A stretch of DNA of 64,000 nucleotides from CAZPXZ01 sp965219495. Its GTDB lineage: Bacteria; Pseudomonadota; Alphaproteobacteria; Rhodobacterales; CAZPXZ01. Position 1 is the stretch's first letter. Each line of letters begins with the position of its first letter. Positions 53,645-63,432 of this stretch are shown here, in pieces. A program made the translations under genes and the position numbers. Below the pieces are notes generated by a model, which saw only the letters and a list, made by a program, of their open reading frames with translations, ran no database searches and had not been told where the DNA came from. The stretch covers positions 4,588,001-4,652,000 of the forward strand of contig OZ244777.1 of NCBI GenBank assembly GCA_965219495.1. Direction: 5' to 3'.

Positions 53645-54616
53645 TCACCAGCGAACCAGAGCCGCCCCCCAGGTCAGTCCACCTCCCATGGCTTCGAACA
53701 GCACGAGGTCGCCGGTCTTGATCCTGCCGTCCGCTACCGCGGTGGACAAAGCCAGCGGAATGGAGGCAGCAGATGTATTCCCGTGTTCGGCAATTGTGAC
53801 GACTACCTTTTCACGGGGAAGTCCCAGGGCATCCACAGTCTTGTTGATGATTCGGATATTCGCCTGATGGGGAACCATCCAGTCGACGTCTCCGATTTCG
53901 ATTTCGCATTCGTCCAGTACCTCGCGAGCGATTTCTTCGAGGTTGCGAACGGCGTGGCGAAATACCTCCCTTCCCTGCATTCGGACGTGACCGACGCGGC
54001 CTGTGCGGACGCCGCCGTCGACATAGAGGAGGTCCTCGTGGCTGCCGTCGGAACGCAGGCGAACGGAAAGTATGCCGGTGCGACGGAGGCCACTTGTATC
54101 GCTCGCTTCCAAAACAACTGCACCGGCGCCGTCCCCGAAAAGTACGGCAGTGGAACGGTCCGACCAGTCGAGGATTCGGGAGAACGTCTCCGCACCGATG
54201 ACCAGAGCACGCCGGGCGCTACCGCTACGAATGTATCCGTCCGCGGTCGCCAGTGCGTAAAGGAATCCCGAACAAACCGCCTGCAAGTCGAATGCGAATC
54301 CTCCTCGCATGCCAAGCGCGCTTTGCACGCGGGTTGCGGTTGCAGGAAAAATTCGGTCGGGAGTGGTTGTTGCGACGATCAGCATGTCCAGCGAATTGCT
54401 ATCGATGCCGGCATTTTCAAGCGCGTTCCGGGCCGCGGCGCAGGCGAGATCGGCGGTCGATTCGCCTTCTTCCGCGATGCGGCGCGAGCAAATGCCGGAT
54501 CGCGTTCGAATCCACTCATCACTCGTATCGAGTGTCTTTGCGAGGTCGTCATTGGCGATGATTCGGCGCGGCAGATAGTGACCGCAACCCAGTGCTACCG
54601 TGCAGACCTCCGACAT
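53645..54616 (-). CDS. fabH: Beta-ketoacyl-ACP synthase III
   Basis: This 323-aa condensing enzyme has the catalytic triad in AVCSGF (Cys), PHQANIRI (His) and HGNTSAAS (Asn). It starts fatty acid synthesis by condensing acetyl-CoA with malonyl-ACP. It is coupled to plsX by ATGA (54616). Confidence 0.96.
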   Translation of the reverse strand: MSEVCTVALGCGHYLPRRIIANDDLAKTLDTSDEWIRTRSGICSRRIAEEGESTADLACAAARNALENAGIDSNSLDMLIVATTTPDRIFPATATRVQSALGMRGGFAFDLQAVCSGFLYALATADGYIRSGSARRALVIGAETFSRILDWSDRSTAVLFGDGAGAVVLEASDTSGLRRTGILSVRLRSDGSHEDLLYVDGGVRTGRVGHVRMQGREVFRHAVRNLEEIAREVLDECEIEIGDVDWMVPHQANIRIINKTVDALGLPREKVVVTIAEHGNTSAASIPLALSTAVADGRIKTGDLVLFEAMGGGLTWGAALVRW

Positions 54617-55689
54617 CAGCTCGCGGTTGCCCTCGGGTCTGCGTCTACCGTGTCGTCGGGGGACAGGTTCTGGAGTTCACGCGAAATCACGGCGGGCAGA
54701 TTTCGCTCGGCAACCCGGATGGCGATGGAAAGCGCGGCCTCCACCCCTTTTGCGTCTGCGCGTCCGTGACTCTTGACAACAACGCCATTCAGCCCCAAGA
54801 GCACGCCCCCATTCAGGCGCCGCGGGTCCATCCAGTTGCGAATGCCGCGAAAGGACGGGTAAGCGAGAACCACCGCGAATCGGCTCAGGAGGTTTTTCCG
54901 CATGTTCACAGTTATCACTTCCCGAATGAACCTTGCAATTCCTTCGGCAGTCTTGAGCGCGACGTTTCCGGTAAACCCGTCGGTCACGATCACGTCCGCG
55001 ATGTTCGCGGTAATCTGATCGCCTTCCACAAACCCGATATAGTCGAATGTCGCATCGGGCCGCTTGGCCAAGTCGGCGATAAGTTTATCCGCCTCGCGCA
55101 CCTCCGGATGCCCTTTCAGTTTTTCCGCGCCTATGTTCAGGAGCGCTACCCTGGGTCGCTGCACGCCAAGCGCAATTCGGGCGTAGGCCGCTCCCATGAT
55201 TCCGTATGCGCGAAGTTCCTCCGGGGTAGCGGTGTAGTGGGCGCCCATGTCAAGCATGACTGTCAGTTTGCCGCGCTTCTTGGAAGGCCAAAGAGCTGCG
55301 ATCGCGGGGCGGGCCGAGCCCGCCAGTGTCTTGAGACCGGTTGCGGCCAAGACCGCCAATGCCCCCGTGTTGCCGCACGACATGGCGACTGCGGCATCCC
55401 CATTGGCAACGCATTGAATTGCGCCCCACATGCTGGTGGCTTCCCGCCGTCGAAACGCGGCGCCCGGAGCCTCTGTCATTTCAACCACGGCGGGTGCGTG
55501 GCGAACCGTGCATCTCGAAGTGAGAATTCGGCTCTTGCCCATGTGCCGTTTCAGCAGTTGTTCGTCTCCAGACAATATGAATCTGACCGAAGGAAAGCGC
55601 CGCCCGGTTCTCTCGATGCCGCGAATCACCGGAAGAGGTCCCGCGTCTCCGCCCATGGCGTCGACTGCGATCACGGTTTCGGGGGTCAT
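54616..55689 (-). CDS. plsX: Phosphate acyltransferase PlsX
   Basis: This 357-aa enzyme has VIAVDAMGGDAGP, AVAMSCGNTGAL, and DVIVTDGFTGNVALKTAEG. It converts acyl-ACP to acyl phosphate for phospholipid synthesis. The rpmF gene lies 43 bp upstream on the same strand. Start ATG 55689. Confidence 0.95.
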   Translation of the reverse strand: MTPETVIAVDAMGGDAGPLPVIRGIERTGRRFPSVRFILSGDEQLLKRHMGKSRILTSRCTVRHAPAVVEMTEAPGAAFRRREATSMWGAIQCVANGDAAVAMSCGNTGALAVLAATGLKTLAGSARPAIAALWPSKKRGKLTVMLDMGAHYTATPEELRAYGIMGAAYARIALGVQRPRVALLNIGAEKLKGHPEVREADKLIADLAKRPDATFDYIGFVEGDQITANIADVIVTDGFTGNVALKTAEGIARFIREVITVNMRKNLLSRFAVVLAYPSFRGIRNWMDPRRLNGGVLLGLNGVVVKSHGRADAKGVEAALSIAIRVAERNLPAVISRELQNLSPDDTVDADPRATAS

Positions 55690-55732
55690 GTTCGGGTTGC
55701 CTGTTTCCCGGCCCGACTTCTCGTACGAGATT

Positions 55733-55939
55733 CTATTCGTCGTAATCCTCGTCTGTGTCAGGTTCAGGCGCGGATACAACCTCTCGCCCGTTGTAGGAAC
55801 CGCAGTGCCTGCAAACGTGATGGGGATACCTGGGGGCGCCGCATTCCGGACAATCCGCCAGGGTTGCAAAGGGAGCACGCTGATGAGCTCGACGCTTTCC
55901 GCGGCGCATGCGGGAAACTTTTTTTGCGGGGACTGCCAT
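55733..55939 (-). CDS. rpmF: 50S ribosomal protein L32
   Basis: This 68-aa L32 has the basic N-terminus MAVPAKKVSRMRRGKRRAHQ and two zinc-type cysteine pairs (CPEC and CRHC). It heads the rpmF-plsX-fabH unit that couples ribosome and lipid synthesis. The DUF177/YceD gene that often precedes it is not present between here and bamE. Confidence 0.95.
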   Translation of the reverse strand: MAVPAKKVSRMRRGKRRAHQRAPFATLADCPECGAPRYPHHVCRHCGSYNGREVVSAPEPDTDEDYDE

Positions 55940-56100
55940 GGAACACCTATGTTCTGAGAGATACGGGTATTGAACCATATTGAGGGAATTTCACCCGGGT
56001 GCCGCAACATAGCGAGAGTGCCTTCACTACAAAAGCCCCTGCGGATGGCGGGCGGGTTTGGCGGATGCGTCCGTAAACGGGAAACGGGAGCTTGGCAAAT

Positions 56101-56134
56101 CGCCCGGCATCAAGTATTTGATGCTTGCCGGGCC
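56101..56134 (+). other. GC-rich hairpin upstream of bamE
   Basis: CCCGGCATCAA and TTGATGCTTGCCGGG form an inverted repeat with a short bulge. No T-run follows on either side, so it does not look like a classical terminator; it sits in the divergent rpmF/bamE gap. Confidence 0.4.
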
Positions 56135-56166
56135 ACGTGCAATTTGTGAATGCGGGGAGACGCGGG

Positions 56167-56628
56167 ATGTTGGCTCACCGAAAATCCACCTATAGAACGC
56201 AAGTCCTTTCAGCCGTGCTTGCCTTTGGTGTGGTGGCGTTGGACGCGTGCGCTCCCATCGTTCGAATTCATGGGCAGGACTGGCGCGAGTTCGACGTCGC
56301 GGACATCAAGATCGGTGAGGACAACCAAGAGACCGTTTCGGAATTACTGGGTTCTCCTGCGGCCACGGGAATCGCCGATGATTCGGTTTGGATTTACCTG
56401 AGCAAGAGGACCGAAACCCGTATTGCCAGAAGTCCAAGGGTGCTTGACCAGCGTGTGGTAGCGATCGGATTTGACGCAACCGGGCAGGTGGATTGGGTAG
56501 CGGAATACGGTCTGGAAAACCGCCGTCTTGTTCCGCTGGTCGAACGCGAAACGCCGACCGCCGGCCGGGAATTCAGCCTTCTGCAGCAACTGCTGGGTAA
56601 TGTCGGGCGATTTGAAGCTGCGCAATAG
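56167..56628 (+). CDS. bamE: Outer membrane assembly lipoprotein BamE/SmpA
   Basis: This 153-aa protein has a lipoprotein signal (AVLAFGVVALDAC with Cys after LDA). The SmpA/OmlA fold follows, with GEDNQETVSELLGSPAATG and the VWIYLSKRTE block. It belongs to the BAM complex that inserts beta-barrel proteins in the outer membrane. Divergent from rpmF, as usual in alphaproteobacteria. Confidence 0.9.
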   Translation: MLAHRKSTYRTQVLSAVLAFGVVALDACAPIVRIHGQDWREFDVADIKIGEDNQETVSELLGSPAATGIADDSVWIYLSKRTETRIARSPRVLDQRVVAIGFDATGQVDWVAEYGLENRRLVPLVERETPTAGREFSLLQQLLGNVGRFEAAQ

Positions 56629-57026
56629 TTTGCAGGCTCGCACATTCGAACCGCGAACGTTCGTTCGCGTTCGGCAGTTGCGCCGGATGGGAGGGCGATG
56701 TGCATCCGGTCGTGGAGTAGACCCGATTGGTTTCGGAAGTTCCGGAAATATTTGAGCCCTTCTCAAGGTTTCGCCACGATCGCCACATTGTTCGAATGGC
56801 TGTTCCCGCGCCCGGGTGTCGAATCCGGGATCTCGCGCTTTGCGAGACAGGACCGGGCGCCGAAGTTTTCGAAGTCGGGTCCAGTGGACGCATCGATATC
56901 GTCAAGTGCGGTTGGTTTTTCGCGGGATGCCGTTTCGCATATCCCCGGGAGCACGCCGTTCCCGCAATTTCTCAGGGGCGCTGCGTCTGGCAAGCGATTC
57001 GCCGGAGCAAGTCGGATTCATGGAGT
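56629..57026 (+). other. 398-bp gap between bamE and MFS gene
   Basis: No gene was recognised. An imperfect inverted repeat (CGAACCGCGAA at 56647-56657 with TTCGCGTTCG at 56664-56673) lies just after bamE and could help end transcription, although no T-run follows. Confidence 0.45.
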
Positions 57027-58229
57027 TCAGATCTTCGACCAGCGGCGTTCTTTCGTCACCCAGGCAAGGCAAAAGAGCGCGACTGCCCCAATCAGGAGTG
57101 CGGGCGCCATGGCGTAAATCACCGCGATCCATCCCGAAGTGGATAGCAGTGCGCCCGAACTGAAGGATGCGACGGCGACAAGGCCGAATACCAGAAAATC
57201 GTTCAGTCCCTGCACGCGGGCACGCTCTCCAGCGGAGTGGTTGGAGGCGAGCAGGCTCGTCGCGCCGATAAAACTGCAATTCCAGCCAAGTCCCAGCAGA
57301 ATGAGTGTGACGTAAAATGCGATGAGTTCCGTTCCCGTAGCCGCCACGAAACCGGCCGACGCAAGAAGCGTAATGCCGGCGCCCATGACGCGAATATGGC
57401 CAAAGCGGACGATCAAGTGTCCCATGAAAAAGCTGGGCAGATACATGGAGAAAATGTGCCAGCGCACGACGTCCGCCGCCTGATCAGGACTGCAGCCAAC
57501 CATTACCATGGCCAGCGGAGTCGACGTCATCAGCAGGTTCATCACGGCGTAGGAGACCATTGCGCAAAGCATGGCCACGATTACGGGAAGTCTCCGCAGC
57601 ACTTGGGAGAGAGGCTGGCCGGAAGTCAATTGCGCCCGACTCGGCGGTGGAAGGTCCAGGAACAACACAGGCAGAGAACCTGCGATGTTGATTGCGATGA
57701 AAGTCAGGTAGGTGCCCGCATACGGAACGGGATTCATCAGATCCCGGGTTTGCTGCACCACCTCGGCTGTCAGGAATGCGGCAGCCAGGCCGCCCGCGAG
57801 CACCCAGGATATCGCCTTGGGCCGAAACGTTTCGGAACCGATGTCGGCCGCGGCAAAGCGAAAATACCCGTTTGTCGCCTGGTAGACGCCGATAAACACG
57901 GAACCCAATAGCAGAAGAGGGAAGGAACCGGAAACGAGCGCGTGCGCTGAAACGCTCCCTCCAATCGCGCCGGCGGAGGCCCCCACCAGAAATCCGGGCC
58001 GCCGGCCCACCCGGCCCATCAGGAGAGAAATCGGGGCGGTCACTGCCATGGTTGTCATCACCATGATCGAGATGGGCAAGGTGGCGTAACGCGGATCCTC
58101 AGCGAGCAGGGCTCCGGCAAGTCCGCCGAGAATAATGTGAATTCCTAATTGGGAGCCGAGAATTCCGTGAGCGGTGGCGAGAAGCAGGGCATTCCGGCGG
58201 GCGCGACGGTCTGCTGCGCTCAAAGTCAT
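57027..58229 (-). CDS. MFS transporter (12 TM)
   Basis: This 400-aa major facilitator has about 12 hydrophobic helices, the loop 2-3 motif as LLMGRVGRRPGFLVG, and a second-half motif GHLIVRFGHIRVMG. It probably exports or imports a small solute; no substrate-specific motif was recognised. ATG 58229 overlaps the nusB stop, so it is the last gene of the riboflavin-nusB transcript. Confidence 0.85.
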   Translation of the reverse strand: MTLSAADRRARRNALLLATAHGILGSQLGIHIILGGLAGALLAEDPRYATLPISIMVMTTMAVTAPISLLMGRVGRRPGFLVGASAGAIGGSVSAHALVSGSFPLLLLGSVFIGVYQATNGYFRFAAADIGSETFRPKAISWVLAGGLAAAFLTAEVVQQTRDLMNPVPYAGTYLTFIAINIAGSLPVLFLDLPPPSRAQLTSGQPLSQVLRRLPVIVAMLCAMVSYAVMNLLMTSTPLAMVMVGCSPDQAADVVRWHIFSMYLPSFFMGHLIVRFGHIRVMGAGITLLASAGFVAATGTELIAFYVTLILLGLGWNCSFIGATSLLASNHSAGERARVQGLNDFLVFGLVAVASFSSGALLSTSGWIAVIYAMAPALLIGAVALFCLAWVTKERRWSKI

Positions 58230-58711
58230 GATTCGGATTCCATGGCCGGGCGCAGTTCCGAAGCGATTCCCTCGAGAACTCCGTTGGCGAAGGCAATCTC
58301 ACGTTCCGGGGCGCCAAAGGCAGCCGCAACATTTACGAATTCGCTCAGAATTACTTTCCTGGGCGTGCCGGGGGCAACGAGAAGTTCTGCCCCGGCTGCG
58401 CGAAAGACGGCAAGGAGCACCGGATCGAGACGGTCTCGCGGCCAGTCTTCATGGAGGCGCGAATTAATCGCTGTCTCAATTTCAACTTCGAGATCCTTGG
58501 CGCCGCGGACGATTCTCCGAAAGAGCTTCGGGTCCGCAGCACCCGGGCATTCGTCCGGCTCGGTAGCCCCGATCTCGCCGAACTCTCCGGCGAGGCGGTG
58601 ATCCAGGTATTCCGTGAGGATGGAATCACAGTCTGCGCCGGTAACATCCATTTGATAGAGCGCCTGTACCGCTGAAATTCGCGCTGCGGAACGACGCGAA
58701 CGCACATTCAT
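58226..58711 (-). CDS. nusB: Transcription antitermination protein NusB
   Basis: This 161-aa all-alpha RNA-binding protein has SAARISAVQALYQMD at the N-terminus and the C-terminal VILSEFVNVAAAFGAPEREIAFANGVL-type block. It acts with NusE on rRNA antitermination. It overlaps ribH by 4 bp; ribH-nusB order is conserved in many bacteria. Confidence 0.94.
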   Translation of the reverse strand: MNVRSRRSAARISAVQALYQMDVTGADCDSILTEYLDHRLAGEFGEIGATEPDECPGAADPKLFRRIVRGAKDLEVEIETAINSRLHEDWPRDRLDPVLLAVFRAAGAELLVAPGTPRKVILSEFVNVAAAFGAPEREIAFANGVLEGIASELRPAMESES

Positions 58712-59142
58712 TCGATTTTGTGTCGGCGCGCCATGTCGATCAATGAAAGGCACGCGACAGCCGCTTCGCCCCCCTTGTCCCGGCGCTTGGGATCTGCCCG
58801 TTCCATGGCTTGTTCGCGATTTTCAACCGCCAGTATGCCGTTTCCGACCGGAAGCCGGTCCATCATTCCGGCCATCATCAGTCCACGCGCGCTCTCCCTC
58901 GCGACAATTTCAAAGTGGCTGGTTTGACCACGTATCACGCATCCGAGCGCGATGTATCCATCGTATTTGCCAGAAGAGTGTTCGATGCGGATGGCCACCG
59001 GAATTTCGAGCGCTCCGGCAACCTCGACAAAGTCTGCCACGATATGACGCCGATTCAGCTGCCTCAGCGCTCCCGTCACCAGCAGGTCCACGATGTCCTT
59101 GTAGTAGGGCGCGGTAACCAGCAACACCCGTGTTCTATTCAC
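58708..59142 (-). CDS. ribH: 6,7-dimethyl-8-ribityllumazine synthase
   Basis: This 144-aa lumazine synthase has VEVAGALEIPVAI, IALGCVIRGQTSHFE and VGNGILAVENREQAMERA. It makes the lumazine precursor of riboflavin. GTG 59142 is chosen for its GGAGG site about 6 bp upstream; an ATG at 59178 would overlap the ribBA gene by 44 bp. Confidence 0.94.
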   Translation of the reverse strand: MNRTRVLLVTAPYYKDIVDLLVTGALRQLNRRHIVADFVEVAGALEIPVAIRIEHSSGKYDGYIALGCVIRGQTSHFEIVARESARGLMMAGMMDRLPVGNGILAVENREQAMERADPKRRDKGGEAAVACLSLIDMARRHKIE

Positions 59143-60265
59143 TTCGGCCCTCCGATCCGAATGACTGGACACCGGCAATGGTTAGCCCGTATCCGTGAAT
59201 GCCCGCGATGCGCGGGGGCGGGGAGTTTGTCAGCAAGGTCATTTCCCGAATTCCGAGTTCCTTCAATATTCCTGCTCCGACGCCATACTGGCGAAGCGTC
59301 TGGGGCTGGTCGAATTTCGTCCGGGATCGGCCAAGGCGATCGGAAATCTCGCTGGGATTGCCGTCTCGAACCAACACGATCGCGCCCTGGCCTTCCCGTT
59401 CGATGCAGGAAACACAATGCGGCAAGCGATGCGCGAGTGACGGCTCCAGCCCCAGGACATCGTCGATGACGCTGATCGCCTGCACGCGGACCAGGACCGG
59501 AGCGGGAGAATCGTCGCCGCCGAAGCGCAGCGCCAGGTGTTCGCTGCCATCGATCCGGTCGCGGAATACTCGCAGCGCCCAGGTCCGTCCCGCGGGCGAA
59601 CGGTAAGGGACCCGCGATACTTCATCCACGATGGTCTCATGGCGCAGGCGATAAGCGATGAGATCCGCGATGGTTCCGATCTTCAGCCGGTGGTGCTTTG
59701 CGAAGACCGCCAAATCCGGGAGCCGGGCCATGCTGCCGTCTTCGTTCATGATTTCGCAAATCACGCCGGATGGGTTCAGTCCCGATAGCCGAGATATATC
59801 TACGGCCGCTTCGGTATGGCCCGCTCTCGATAACACGCCGCCGGTGCGGGCGCGCAATGGAAAGACATGGCCCGGCGAGGTGATGTCATCCGCCGTACTC
59901 TCCGGATCGACGGCAACCGCGACCGTCCGAGCGCGATCATGAACGGATATGCCAGTGGTTACGCCTTCGCGCGCCTCGATAGAATCGGTGAAGGCGGTAT
60001 CGATGCGGCTCCGATTCTTGGGAGAAAGCGTTTTGAGTCCAAGGGCTTCGAGCCGCTCCGGGGTGAGCGCGAGGCAGATCAGCCCGCGCCCGTGGGTCGC
60101 CATGAAATTGATCGCTTCCGGCGTAGCCATCTGGCCGGGCACCACAAGGTCGCCTTCGTTCTCGCGCTCTTCGTGGTCGACCAGCACGAAGATGCGCCCG
60201 TTACGGGCATCGGAGATGATTTCTTCGATCGGGGAGACGACCTGGGTCTGCTCGGAATCAGGCAT
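59135..60265 (-). CDS. ribB: 3,4-dihydroxy-2-butanone-4-phosphate synthase with degenerate GTP cyclohydrolase II domain
   Basis: This 376-aa protein has an intact RibB domain (VDHEERENEGDLVVPGQMA, ATHGRGLICLA, TRTGGVLSRAGHTEAAVD). The C-terminal RibA-like domain lacks the zinc cysteines of GTP cyclohydrolase II: the ECLTGDVF..CDCG region reads VQAISVIDDVLGLEP. So it makes dihydroxybutanone phosphate but probably does not open GTP; a separate RibA must exist elsewhere. Such degenerate RibBA proteins are known in alphaproteobacteria. It overlaps ribE by 8 bp. Confidence 0.9.
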   Translation of the reverse strand: MPDSEQTQVVSPIEEIISDARNGRIFVLVDHEERENEGDLVVPGQMATPEAINFMATHGRGLICLALTPERLEALGLKTLSPKNRSRIDTAFTDSIEAREGVTTGISVHDRARTVAVAVDPESTADDITSPGHVFPLRARTGGVLSRAGHTEAAVDISRLSGLNPSGVICEIMNEDGSMARLPDLAVFAKHHRLKIGTIADLIAYRLRHETIVDEVSRVPYRSPAGRTWALRVFRDRIDGSEHLALRFGGDDSPAPVLVRVQAISVIDDVLGLEPSLAHRLPHCVSCIEREGQGAIVLVRDGNPSEISDRLGRSRTKFDQPQTLRQYGVGAGILKELGIREMTLLTNSPPPRIAGIHGYGLTIAGVQSFGSEGRSE

Positions 60266-60863
60266 CGGTTACCTCCCGGATCCGTTTGACGTACCGCGCG
60301 AGGATGTCGACTTCGAGATTCGCCCTTCGTCCGGGCGCGAGATCGCAGATCGTAGTGAATTCGCGCGTATGCGGAATGACGCTGACGTCAAAATTGCGCG
60401 CGTGAACGGCAGCGACGGTCAGCGAAATCCCGTCCACGGCAACCGAGCCTTTCTCCGCCACGAGTGCGGTGGCTTGTTCGGGCGCGCGGAACGTGAATCG
60501 TTCGGATTCTCCCTGTTGCTCCCTGGCCAGGAGTTCGCAGGTTCCGTCGACGTGCCCGGTGACAACGTGTCCCCCGAGTTCGTCGCCCACGCGCAGCGGT
60601 CGTTCGAGGTTGATTCGAGCCCCGACTCGCCATTCCCCTGCAACGGTCCTTGCCAGGGTTTCGGGGGAAAGGTCCGCTTCGAACCATTTCGGAGGATCCG
60701 CCGTATCGAGGGCGACGCTCGTGAGGCAGATTCCGGAACAGGAAATGGATGCCCCGACCGCCTGCGGGATGGCGTTCTCGGGGCAATCGACGCGAATCCG
60801 CCGCACTGGCCCATTGCCGACCGCAGACACGGTTCCGATATGCGTTACTATGCCGGTGAACAT
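60258..60863 (-). CDS. ribE: Riboflavin synthase, alpha chain
   Basis: This 201-aa protein has two lumazine-binding repeats. The N-terminus MFTGIVTHIGTV is the family signature, GHVVTGHVDG the start of repeat 2, and VAVDGISLTV follows. It makes riboflavin from lumazine. It leads the ribE-ribB-ribH-nusB-MFS chain of overlapping genes. No FMN riboswitch was recognised upstream. Confidence 0.94.
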   Translation of the reverse strand: MFTGIVTHIGTVSAVGNGPVRRIRVDCPENAIPQAVGASISCSGICLTSVALDTADPPKWFEADLSPETLARTVAGEWRVGARINLERPLRVGDELGGHVVTGHVDGTCELLAREQQGESERFTFRAPEQATALVAEKGSVAVDGISLTVAAVHARNFDVSVIPHTREFTTICDLAPGRRANLEVDILARYVKRIREVTDA

Positions 60864-61022
60864 GGTGGTCTCCCGGATGCGGCGTGCGCCGTCCAGTTTG
60901 CCGGACTTGCGCGGGTTGCCCGTAGCATAGAGCCTCCAGAAAGCCGAGTCGTGGGCCGCGCCCGGTCGAGCCGAAGCCGGCTGAAGCGGACTTCCGGATA
61001 ACGAAGGAAAAGGGGATTCGTA

Positions 61023-61715
61023 ATGCAGTACAGTTGCACTAGGCGCCTCGTGGCGGAAGCGATCGGAACGGGATTCTTGCTCGCGGCAATTGTCGGTTCC
61101 GGCATCATGGGGTCACGCATTTCGGATGGCAATCAGGCGCTCGTGTTGTTGCCTCACGCGATTGCCACGGGCGGCGCGCTATTTGTGATGATTCGGGCTC
61201 TCGGCCCGATTTCCGGCGGGCACTTCAACCCCGCGGTCACGCTGGCGTTCCTGATCCGCAAGGAAGTCAGACCGACGGAAGCGGGACTATATGTGATTGC
61301 GCAAATACTCGGTGGAGCGATCGCTGTGCTGCTGACGCATGCGACCTTCTCCGAGCCGATCATGCAAGTCTCAAGCACGGACAGAGCGGGATTTCCATTG
61401 TTGCTGGATGAATTCCTGGCGACCGCCGGACTGGTCGGAATCATCCTGGCCACCGCGCGGCGGGGCCCGGACATCGTGGCCGCCGCGGTGGGCGTCTATA
61501 TCACCCTTGCGATCTGGGCCACGGCTTCCACCTGCTTCGCGAACCCCGCCGTAACCATCGGGCGCCTCCTGACCGATTCAGTCACCGGCATTGCTCCGTC
61601 GAGCGTTCCCGGGTTTGTCATCGCGCAATTGATTGCGGGCGCCGTGGCGGCGGCGGGAATGGGCTGGCTGCTTACCCAGCGTGATTCCGGCGGCCAGGAT
61701 CCTGCCACGCGCTAA
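61023..61715 (+). CDS. Aquaporin family (MIP) channel
   Basis: This 230-aa channel has six membrane segments and two NPA boxes: GGHFNPAVTLAF and CFANPAVTIGR. The first region resembles water channels rather than long glycerol facilitators. It transports water or small neutral solutes at the inner membrane. Divergent from ribE and convergent with the formate-tetrahydrofolate ligase gene. Confidence 0.9.
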   Translation: MQYSCTRRLVAEAIGTGFLLAAIVGSGIMGSRISDGNQALVLLPHAIATGGALFVMIRALGPISGGHFNPAVTLAFLIRKEVRPTEAGLYVIAQILGGAIAVLLTHATFSEPIMQVSSTDRAGFPLLLDEFLATAGLVGIILATARRGPDIVAAAVGVYITLAIWATASTCFANPAVTIGRLLTDSVTGIAPSSVPGFVIAQLIAGAVAAAGMGWLLTQRDSGGQDPATR

Positions 61716-61764
61716 CCTCGCGAAGGATACCGGAAGAACTCTGTAGGTTCCCAGCGGGCATTTT

Positions 61765-63432
61765 CTAGAAGAGGCCGTCAATCTGGCCGTTTTCGCCGAT
61801 TCGAATCGCTTCGGCGGCGGGAACGCGGGGCAGTCCGGGCATGGTCATGATCTGGCCGGCGACCGCAACCACAAATCCGGCGCCGGCGCTGAGGCGTACT
61901 TCGCGAATCGGAGTGATATGTCCGCTCGGCGCCCCGAGCCAGTCGGGTTCCGTGGTGAAAGAGTACTGCGTCTTGGCGATGCAGACGGGCAGGTTTCCGT
62001 GACCCGCCGCCTCCCATTCAGACAACTGGTTCGCGACTCGGGTATCCGCAGCGATATCGTCCGCACGGTAGATCCGTTTCGCAATCGTCCGGATCTTTTC
62101 CAGCAGCGGCATTTCCGCCGGATACAGCGGCTTGAAGTTTGCCATCCCGCTGTCGGCGATCTCCGCCACCCTCGCTGCCAGCGGTTCAATCCCGGCGCCC
62201 CCCTCCGCCCAGTGCCGGCAGAGAAACGCTTCAGCGCCTTGATCCTCGGCATAGCCGCGAACTGCCTCGATTTCAGAATCGGAATCGGTGGCAAAGTGAT
62301 TGATCGCCACTACTGTCGGCACTCCGAACAACGCGAGGTTTTCCAGGTGGCGGCCGAGATTCGCGCATCCTGCGCGGACCGCTTCTACGTTCTCTTCGGA
62401 AAGCGCGGCCTTTGGCACGCCGCCGTTCATCTTGAGCGCGCGAATGGTGGCCACGAGAATGACCGCATCGGGTGACAGCCCGGAAATCCGGCACTTTATG
62501 TCGAAGAATTTCTCAGCGCCGAGATCGGCGCCAAATCCTGCTTCGGTAACTACGTAATCCGCGAGTCGCAGCGCCGTGCGGGTGGCGATTACCGAGTTGC
62601 AACCATGTGCGATATTGGCGAACGGGCCGCCATGGACGAACGCCGGATTGCCTTCAAGCGTTTGCACGAGGTTGGGTTGAACGGCTTGGGCGAGGAGTAC
62701 GGCCATCGCGCCGCCCGCGCCGATATCCTGGCAGGTGATGGGCGAACGGTCTCGCCGGTAGGCAACGACGATTCGCCCGAGCCGTTCGCGCAGGTCATCG
62801 ATGCCGGAGGCAAGACAGAGAATTGCCATGACCTCCGATGCCACCGTGATGTCGAACCCGGTTTCCCTGGGGAACCCGTTTCCCACGCCGCCGAGCGCGA
62901 CCGCGATTTGTCGGAGGGCACGGTCGTTCATATCGACAACCCGCCTCCAGGCGACGCGGCGCTGGTCGATCTCCAGCTTGTTGCCCCAGTACACATGATT
63001 GTCGATCATCGCGGCCAACAGGTTGTGGGCCGACGTGATGGCGTGAAAATCGCCGGTGAAGTGGAGGTTGATATCTTCCATCGGCACAACTTGCGCGTAT
63101 CCGCCGCCGGCCGCTCCTCCCTTCAGGCCGAAGCAGGGGCCAAGGGAAGGTTCCCGCACGCAAACCGCTGCCCGCTTGCCGAGCCGGCAGAGTCCGTCCA
63201 CGAGTCCGACCGTGGTTGTCGTTTTGCCTTCGCCCGCCGGGGTCGGGTTGATGGCGGTTACCAGGATGAGCCTGCCACTGGCCATGTTCCCGAGGCCGTC
63301 CAGAAATCCGCTGGCAACCTTGGCCTTGTCGTGGCCGAACGGCAGCAGGCTCTCTTCGGGAATTCCCAGTTTGGAGCCAATGTCGACGATCGGCAGCATT
63401 TTGGCTGCGCGCGCAATTTCTATATCGGTCAT
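61765..63432 (-). CDS. fhs: Formate-tetrahydrofolate ligase
   Basis: This 555-aa enzyme has the P-loop TPAGEGKTTTTVGLVDGL, REPSLGPCFGLKGGAAGGGYAQV, and EAGFGADLGAEKF. It activates formate as 10-formyl-THF with ATP, feeding C1 units to purines and, with SHMT, serine. ATG 63432 gives the family N-terminus; the longer frame to 63594 does not. Its place between ribD and ribE is unusual. Confidence 0.95.
   Translation of the reverse strand: MTDIEIARAAKMLPIVDIGSKLGIPEESLLPFGHDKAKVASGFLDGLGNMASGRLILVTAINPTPAGEGKTTTTVGLVDGLCRLGKRAAVCVREPSLGPCFGLKGGAAGGGYAQVVPMEDINLHFTGDFHAITSAHNLLAAMIDNHVYWGNKLEIDQRRVAWRRVVDMNDRALRQIAVALGGVGNGFPRETGFDITVASEVMAILCLASGIDDLRERLGRIVVAYRRDRSPITCQDIGAGGAMAVLLAQAVQPNLVQTLEGNPAFVHGGPFANIAHGCNSVIATRTALRLADYVVTEAGFGADLGAEKFFDIKCRISGLSPDAVILVATIRALKMNGGVPKAALSEENVEAVRAGCANLGRHLENLALFGVPTVVAINHFATDSDSEIEAVRGYAEDQGAEAFLCRHWAEGGAGIEPLAARVAEIADSGMANFKPLYPAEMPLLEKIRTIAKRIYRADDIAADTRVANQLSEWEAAGHGNLPVCIAKTQYSFTTEPDWLGAPSGHITPIREVRLSAGAGFVVAVAGQIMTMPGLPRVPAAEAIRIGENGQIDGLF

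Noticed and set aside
60864..61022. FMN riboswitch before ribE
   Set aside because: No conserved RFN core was recognised in the short gap.
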